Shown here one piece after another: positions 60,301 through 64,000 of a DNA stretch of 64,000 nucleotides (its first letter is position 1; the number at the start of each line of letters is the position of its first letter). The position numbers and the translations under genes were made by a program. Under the pieces are notes generated by a model that saw nothing but the letters and a program-made list of their open reading frames with translations, was not told where the DNA came from and ran no database searches. Origin of the DNA: Serilophus lunatus (taxonomy: Eukaryota > Chordata > Aves > Passeriformes > Eurylaimidae); the NCBI GenBank assembly GCA_013399895.1, contig VXBA01004881.1, forward strand, positions 1-64,000, read 5' to 3'.

Positions 60301-63300
60301 GAGATTGATGTAAAGCATCATCATTAATACATTTAATGAGGAAAAAAAAGGTAAATATGAGACAAAAACTGATGACAATTGAAGTAAGCAGGTGTCATCA
60401 GACAAGAAGAAAAACAGCAAAATCATACAAGAAGAACTTGCTGATTTTGAGAGTATTTTAAAATGCAGGCATAAGAAGCAGAAAGCTATGTCCTTAAAAA
60501 CTAAAAACAAGCTTTAAAATAGAATTGTAATTTCACAAGTTGGGAAATAAAAGACCTGAGCAGACTTCCTGATCACGATGCAGCAACGAATGAATGGTCA
60601 ATAAGATACAGCACTGAAAATAGAAAATGTGCATCTTCTAGTGAAAGAACTGACATCACAGTCACTAAGAAGGACATCCTGTGCAATTGCACATACAGTA
60701 TTATCCACATGTAAAAAGAAGATTAACTCTGAACAAGCACGGAAAGTAGGACTATGAAGGATAATCATTGGAATACAGAAGCTTTCATATAAAAGCAGAC
60801 TAAAACCTTAGTTTACACAGTTTCCAAAACCCAAAGTTAACAGAGCACAGATCACCAATTGTAAAAAAACCTGTAAGGGTGAATACCAGCAAAAGACAAG
60901 AAATTATTTAAACAGAAGAATGACATCCATGAACAAACAGCTACAAATTTACTGTTAAGTAGCTTCCACCTGAAACTCATATGATTCTTAGCTATGACTG
61001 CAGTGTGGTCAGAAAGGCCTAAATCAGCAGTAGGTTGAGTGGGGAGTTAAACTCCCCTCATTAACTGAGAGACTACATTTAATAACTTTTTCATTAGTCT
61101 TACCCTTATCAAAATTGTGTTTGTGACAGCAAAGGACTGGACTCAATTTTAATGAAATCCTCCTATCCAACAGCCAATGAAAGCAAGGTCGCTAACAATC
61201 CCAGACTAGGAGATGAGCAACTACATTAAAAACTGAAAATGAGCAAGTTCCCAAGACTATCAGCTCACTTTAGGTAAGGACAAGAGCTCATCTTCAACAA
61301 AAAGAGGTCATTCTTTTTAACAAACAGTACAACTACTTCCAATGTACACTGAAATATGGGCAAAAAACACCCAAGCAACTTATAAAGCTCTACTTGTTAG
61401 GCCTGTGCACTCCATCCTCACAGAAATCATAAAGTCATGCTTTGCAAGAAATCCTATGTCATTCTTGAGCACAGGTTCAAAGTTACTAGGTCTCATCAGG
61501 GGTAAAACACAAATATCATCAAGGTGCTCAGACTCAAACAGCGAAAATCCTTGTCACACCTCCAGCTCAACTGTGCAATTCCAAGATTTGCATTGTCCCT
61601 TTTTTCCTTCCAATCAAAAAGTCATTATCTACAGATACTTTACAGTACACTGGAGGGATTCTACAGTATTTGGTCTCACAAAGTGTTTTAAATAGCTGCT
61701 GTTCAACATTTCAAAAAACCCATAGGATGCCACAAGCTCTACAGAAATGAAGTTCAGTGCTGGAGAGTCACGCTTATTCTGCTCTTAAGCAAAACAGCAC
61801 CTCTTCCTGTAAGACTTAAATGGACTGAATATTGTGAGATAATTTTGTAGAATAGAAACTTAAGCTTTAAATGTGCATACCATAACCTTGGACTGACTTT
61901 TAAGAGCTACTACTGCAACAATTCCTCTTAACTACAACAAAGAGGACAGGAATCAGACCACAATCTTCTGTTAATCAACAGGAGATGAAACATAATGCAA
62001 TTCTGACCACCCTACTGTCTGGCTCTATGACGGAGGAAGTTCCACACCACAATCTAAACAGTCACCCCTCAAGGAAACATCAAGGAAAGGCAGCCAACAC
62101 TGAAGCCTGGCTGTATGAAAATGTATAATTCTGCAAGACACCTGAGAAGGGTTAAATTCAGAGTCAAGCAGTTCACAGAGTTCATATTTTAGGTAACTCT
62201 TAGAATCAGTGTGGAATCAGTGGTCACTGTCATTATTAGAAAGATGTTTCTGTAACTCTAAAAACCAGGGGCAGGGGGAGGCAGGGAGGGTGGTATTTGT
62301 TTTCTTTTGTAAATTGAAGTAGAAAACCAAAGAGCAGATTGAAAGAGTCCTCTAAAAGACAGTTTATGTTCAGGTTAACAATGCAAAATTACTTGACTGT
62401 ACCTAAAGAACTCTTTGAGCTGGAAAGTTCTCACAAACCAATTAAAACACAAAGTTTTATATTATGTGTCTTAAAGTGAAAGAATACCACTCATAATTAC
62501 AAACTGTTTAATATATGGCAGTTAACATTCTATGTCAGGACCCGGAATAAGCGATTGTCTCATAATACCCTCCTTTGCCTTCAAGCAGTTTCTACAGGAC
62601 ATACACCACAGACACTGTTTCCTTAAAACAACAAAATCTGATTATAAAATAAAATAATGCAATTTTCACGTGACAAAACTTTTCCTTTCTCAGTTTCTCC
62701 TCTTACCATTGCAGCAACTTGCAAATAAAGAAGTTTTTAGTAACCAGGAAAGACAGAGAAAAACACTTATCTGTGTTCAACTACCTTAAGAAATACAATT
62801 GGATAAATAAATTTGTTCCTGCTGGATAAACTGCAGCTTTGATTTCAATAAGTGCTTATAGAAATTGCAAGAAAATTTGATGAAGAGTATTTATCTTCTC
62901 CAAGCTAAAAGTGACAAAATTTAAAAGAATAAGTAAATAAATACTATTGAAAACCCCACATTAATATCATTCGTAAGTGCTAGACATATTTTCACCAAGG
63001 CCCTTCCTAAATGTTCATGTAAACAGGATAAACCAGACAAGAAACTAAGATGTAAAGATATTACAAGCAAGACCCAGCACAGAATTCACAGAACTCAATG
63101 AAGGCTACATATTTTTATTCCAATTTATTACATGTAAACTAAAAAATGTATTCTCAAATAAAAGCTACATCCCAATAAACAAGGCAAATTCTAGGAAAGG
63201 AAAGGAATACATCATGATTTCATCATGTCACCTTGAAAGACAAAAGCCTGCACCCCTTCCTTAAATTATGCTTCTCCCAGTTTAACTACACTAAATATGC

Positions 63301-63535
63301 CAAAGCATAAAGCAAAGACAATTCCTTTGCCTCCCTGAAATGTTAGACAACCAAAATTAAAACATGTTAAAGAAAAATGTCATATTCAAAAAAAACCCAA
63401 CCTCACAAGTTCACTTGATTCACTACTAGATCGAAAAGCTCTGAAATATTTTTTTATTTGAATACAGATAATTACCTTTTTCACGGATATTCTTGGTTTC
63501 GTTCGATTGCCCTGAGCCCTGGCGTACATGTCCAT
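33232..63535 (-). CDS. AKAP11: AKAP11 coding region, 11-exon model (spliced)
   Basis: A-kinase anchoring protein 11 (AKAP220) is a large cytoplasmic/vesicle-associated scaffold. In mammals it binds PKA regulatory subunits, PP1 and GSK3-beta, and has been linked to VAP proteins and to autophagic turnover of PKA RI. Joined exons are 63535-63476, 57952-57836, 54641-54594, 53209-53075, 52189-51925, 51472-46822, 44591-44436, 41313-41200, 40435-40389, 38019-37859 and 33378-33232. Lengths sum to 5901 nt and all phases join (0,0,0,0,1,2,2,2,1,0), giving 1966 residues, close to the roughly 1900 of human. Identity rests on blocks that match AKAP11 throughout: LCSVSAEECL, DDDTNQSVSSIEDDFVTAFEHL, SEFFDSFDQFDELEQ, IFTNTVARFAADLAEELVFE, EFAPATPPSTP, IIQAIEQYA, TADSGIGQ and the C-terminal WLLEN. 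The start is the first ATG after an in-frame TGA about 40 nt upstream. Other outputs are possible: a 63-nt candidate exon at 54780-54842 and a tandem donor at exon 5. Confidence 0.96.
33379..37858 (-). other. AKAP11 intron 10
   Basis: A 4.5-kb AT-rich intron between exons 10 and 11. It holds the GC-rich patch with the CTCF-like motif (35300-35410), tandem GGAATG words at 35490-35500, and short duplications near 34412-34445 and 36108-36140. No CR1 was seen. Confidence 0.85.
35384..35398 (-). promoter_or_regulatory. CTCF-like motif in last AKAP11 intron
   Basis: The minus strand reads CCTCCAGAGGGCGCT. It matches the CTCF core CCASYAGRKGGCRS except at the third base. It sits in a GC- and CpG-rich patch (about 35300-35410) inside otherwise AT-rich intron. 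Confidence 0.5.
37859..38019 (-). CDS. AKAP11: AKAP11 coding exon 10
   Basis: A 161-nt exon, phase 1 to 0, encoding residues 1865-1918. It contains DPQLRAVLQWLAASEIEVSDL and ends REFVL, aligning with the conserved C-terminal helical region of AKAP11. The acceptor is atttttag|ATTTGG and the donor CTT|gtaagt, a near-perfect consensus. Confidence 0.95.
38020..40388 (-). other. AKAP11 intron 9
   Basis: A 2.4-kb AT-rich intron with an A/C-rich simple stretch near 39605-39662. No other feature was seen. Confidence 0.85.
40389..40435 (-). CDS. AKAP11: AKAP11 coding exon 9 (47-nt small exon)
   Basis: A 47-nt exon, phase 2 to 1, encoding an acidic linker DGTEDKDEDSKDAVE (residues 1850-1864). It matches the DGPDDKDEDHEDEVE linker of human AKAP11. 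The acceptor is taaatacag|CGATGG and the donor GAAG|gtaatg. Confidence 0.93.
40436..41199 (-). other. AKAP11 intron 8
   Basis: A 764-bp intron between exons 8 and 9. It starts from the weak donor gttggt. Nothing else was seen. Confidence 0.85.
41200..41313 (-). CDS. AKAP11: AKAP11 coding exon 8
   Basis: A 114-nt exon, phase 2-2, encoding residues 1811-1849. It includes GNSSSWSSLGLEGDMYEENFSF and ends at SDS. The acceptor is cttttctag|TTCAGC. The donor ACAG|gttggt lacks a purine at +3 and looks weak. W1828-S-S-L with acidic residues downstream repeats the pattern of exon 7. The start TTCAGC, rather than the internal CAG|CTATG, is the one that keeps phase. Confidence 0.92.
41314..44435 (-). 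other. AKAP11 intron 7
   Basis: A 3.1-kb AT-rich intron separating the two look-alike exons 7 and 8. No repeat or further exon was recognised. Confidence 0.85.
44436..44591 (-). CDS. AKAP11: AKAP11 coding exon 7
   Basis: A 156-nt exon, phase 2-2, encoding residues 1759-1811. It contains SQQMSLSIGDDSTGSWSNLSFEDEH, matching mammalian AKAP11, and ends at SDS. The acceptor is ttgtttag|CTCTGT and the donor ACAG|gtaact. W1789-S-N-L followed by acidic residues has the form of a WxxL LC3/GABARAP-interacting motif. The exon resembles exon 8 in phase and content. Confidence 0.93.
44592..46821 (-). other. AKAP11 intron 6
   Basis: A 2.2-kb intron with an A-rich (CAAA)n-like stretch near 46001-46030. 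No other feature was seen. Confidence 0.85.
46822..51472 (-). CDS. AKAP11: AKAP11 giant central exon 6
   Basis: A single open exon of 4651 nt encodes residues 209-1759, about 79% of the protein; an unusually long internal exon is typical of AKAP11. The acceptor is tttttcag|GTGCC and the donor AAG|gtaata. Seen in order: an FFAT-like acidic/aromatic motif EFFDSFDQ (residues 357-364), which in mammals has been proposed to bind ER VAP proteins; amphipathic helices starting at F575, F668 and Y711; a proline-directed TPPSTP cluster at T1189; KTIQY (1248-1252) at the mammalian PP1-docking position; further helices at Y1252, Y1405, F1510, Y1585 and F1736; a Cys/His cluster (C1640, C1643, H1648, C1651); and TADSGIGQ near the end. 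I cannot say from sequence alone which helix is the main PKA-RII anchor. The upstream part of the 1584-codon open frame (51473-51572) is intron. Confidence 0.97.
51473..51924 (-). other. AKAP11 intron 5
   Basis: A short 452-bp intron with a clear polypyrimidine tract before the giant exon. The open frame of exon 6 reads about 100 nt back into it by chance. Confidence 0.88.
51925..52189 (-). CDS. AKAP11: AKAP11 coding exon 5
   Basis: A 265-nt exon encoding residues 121-208 plus the first base of codon 209. It includes CVMRLSPSFPRIKVDYIF, TGIRY and the strongly conserved acidic block DDDTNQSVSSIEDDFVTAFEHL. The acceptor is ttttcaaag|AATCAA. Two donors of the same phase lie 6 nt apart: the distal GG|gtaggt (exon edge 51925, chosen) and the proximal AAG|gtgcgg (edge 51931). 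The distal site better fits the donor consensus and makes the segment the same length as human. Confidence 0.92.
52190..53074 (-). other. AKAP11 intron 4
   Basis: An 885-bp AT-rich intron. No embedded feature was seen. Confidence 0.88.
53075..53209 (-). CDS. AKAP11: AKAP11 coding exon 4
   Basis: A 135-nt phase 0-0 exon encoding residues 76-120. It starts ELSAVSVELPDVLKSL and ends KPHVMKHQ. The acceptor is taaaccag|GAGTTG and the donor is CAG|gtaaaa. The SVELPD motif aligns with SLELPD of mammalian AKAP11. The second half is poorly conserved. Confidence 0.93.
53210..54593 (-). other. AKAP11 intron 3
   Basis: A 1.4-kb AT-rich intron. No embedded feature was seen. Confidence 0.88.
54594..54641 (-). 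CDS. AKAP11: AKAP11 coding exon 3 (48-nt small exon)
   Basis: A 48-nt phase 0-0 exon encoding residues 60-75 (ITFVGFAEEMGASRLQ). It corresponds to the TFLGFNEE segment of mammalian AKAP11. The acceptor is ttttacag|ATTACG and the donor is CAG|gtacag. It is small enough to be missed by gene finders. Confidence 0.92.
54780..54842 (-). other. AKAP11: Candidate extra 63-nt AKAP11 coding exon
   Basis: On the minus strand this block has an acceptor tctcttcag|TCTGACC and a donor GAG|gtactg. It is open in exactly the phase needed (0-0), encoding 21 residues, SDLTFRESNS then TGLLFFVKDYE. It sits between exon 2 (ends ...DHFIE) and exon 3 (starts ITFVGF), so inclusion gives a continuous hydrophobic run FFVKDYEITFVGF. 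The block is richer in GC and CpG than the intron around it. I do not recall these residues in mammalian AKAP11. It may be a lineage-specific or alternative exon, or a chance open stretch. Confidence 0.55.
57241..57258 (+). repeat. T18 homopolymer
   Basis: Eighteen T in a row, followed by a T/C-rich stretch, in AKAP11 intron 2. On the gene's strand it is an A-run. No retrocopy is evident beside it. Confidence 0.9.
57836..57952 (-). CDS. AKAP11: AKAP11 coding exon 2
   Basis: A 117-nt phase 0-0 exon encoding residues 21-59. It includes the conserved SLLHSRKDLCSVSAEECL block. The acceptor is tttttcag|AGTTTT. The donor is GAG|gtttgg, which lacks the usual purine at +3 and so looks weak. Length and phase allow skipping without a frameshift. 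The next exon in the mammalian-like model is at 54641, but a candidate 63-nt exon lies between them. Confidence 0.93.
57953..63475 (-). other. AKAP11 intron 1
   Basis: A 5.5-kb AT-rich intron between the first two coding exons. It holds a G-quadruplex-type tract (62268-62290) and small tandem duplications near 59358-59385 and 59786-59811. The longest frame (117 codons at 61342-61695, plus strand) resembles no family known to me. Confidence 0.85.
62268..62290 (+). repeat. G-quadruplex-type G tract
   Basis: Four runs of three or more G separated by loops of 2, 5 and 1 nt, in AKAP11 intron 1. The G-rich strand is the template strand of the gene. Confidence 0.7.
63476..63535 (-). CDS. AKAP11: AKAP11 coding exon 1 (start codon)
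   Basis: This exon encodes residues 1-20, a short basic N-terminus (MDMYARAQGN...ISVKK). The ATG is at 63535-63533 and an in-frame TGA lies a few codons upstream in the same exon, so this is the first usable start. A second in-frame ATG follows two codons later. The donor is AAG|gtaatt. Ending on a codon boundary after VKK and joining to SFGEG matches the N-terminus of mammalian AKAP11, which reads VRK then SFSED. Confidence 0.9.
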
Positions 63536-63583
63536 GATTTTACCAGTCTTAGTATTTGATGAAAGAAGTCAGGTCAAAAATAC
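63536..63583 (-). other. AKAP11: AKAP11 5' UTR part of exon 1
   Basis: Upstream of the ATG on the minus strand the sequence runs back to a plausible acceptor, tttttatag|GTATTT, at 63583/63584. This suggests at least one further non-coding 5' exon beyond the window. An in-frame TGA lies inside this segment. Confidence 0.5.
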
Positions 63584-64000
63584 CTATAAAAAACATTTAG
63601 ATCTGATTATTTTTTGTTTGCTCATTTAGTTTGTGTCCAGTTTGAAAATGCTGGTAGATGAAACAAGAAATAGTAATTAAAAACAATTAAAAAGCACTTT
63701 AAAACTGAGAAAGATTAAACAGCACATCACACATACTGACAGTTGCCTTTAAAAAAGTACTGCCTTAACCATCAGGCATGAAATACGGAACACACACCCT
63801 GCAGTAAGTTACGCCATTTAACCAGATTTCAAGGCTGAGGGAGGGGGGTGGCAGGGAGTAACAATCCATTAAATATTGTTTCACTATCACTGATACTCTT
63901 GAAAGTTTCTCAGCATGTTCCTGTACCACAATGAGCTGGAACTACCCTTCAACAATCTCACGAGGCAAACATCCAAGTTACCCACTCAAGCTACTGGCCA
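63584..64000 (-). other. AKAP11 upstream intron (5' UTR intron)
   Basis: AT-rich sequence with no CpG island, so the AKAP11 promoter is not in the window. It contains a short G-rich tract near 63838-63857 with only three G runs. Confidence 0.55.

Noticed and set aside
61342..61695. 117-codon plus-strand frame in AKAP11 intron 1
   Set aside because: Antisense within an intron, with no family resemblance and no supporting signals.
63838..63857. G-quadruplex near the right edge
   Set aside because: Only three separable G runs.

Overview
The window looks like bird nuclear DNA. It is AT-rich and gene-poor. Its recognisable interspersed repeats are all CR1 LINE fragments, in which copies with intact 3' ends finish in the avian-type ATTCTATG tail. 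Its one identifiable gene has long introns with GT-AG splice sites. No rRNA, tRNA, CRISPR, prokaryotic operon or intact retroviral gene was seen. Species cannot be fixed from the sequence alone.

The right half (about 29.0-63.6 kb, minus strand) is the gene AKAP11 (A-kinase anchoring protein 11, AKAP220). I rebuilt eleven coding exons whose phases all join, from an ATG at 63535 to a TGA ending at 33232. They give 5901 nt including the stop (1966 residues). A 4651-nt exon carries most of the protein. The 3' UTR appears to run to an AATAAA at 29052-29047. The upstream 5' UTR exon(s) and promoter lie beyond 64000. Residue numbers below use this 11-exon model.

The left half (1-29.0 kb) has no convincing gene. 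It lies downstream of AKAP11, the side on which vertebrate synteny from memory places TNFSF11 (RANKL). It holds CR1 copies at 1-19, 4701-6175 (one nested inside another), 18281-18962 and 23869-24376. It also holds a pair of diverged direct repeats of about 450 bp (6753-7195 and 14013-14470), a perfect estrogen-response-element palindrome (9069-9083) and a perfect 10-bp-stem hairpin (6565-6589).

The most notable observations are: (1) a 63-nt candidate coding exon at 54780-54842, in phase with its neighbours and absent from the mammalian AKAP11 I know; (2) AKAP11 exons 7 and 8, which look like a tandem exon duplication, each ending in a WSxL motif followed by acidic residues; (3) loss of consensus at the mammalian PP1-docking KVxF position; (4) a strong CTCF-like motif in a GC-rich island of the last AKAP11 intron; (5) the direct-repeat pair and ERE palindrome in the intergenic domain. 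All identifications come from reading the sequence and remembered family knowledge. No alignment or database search was run.
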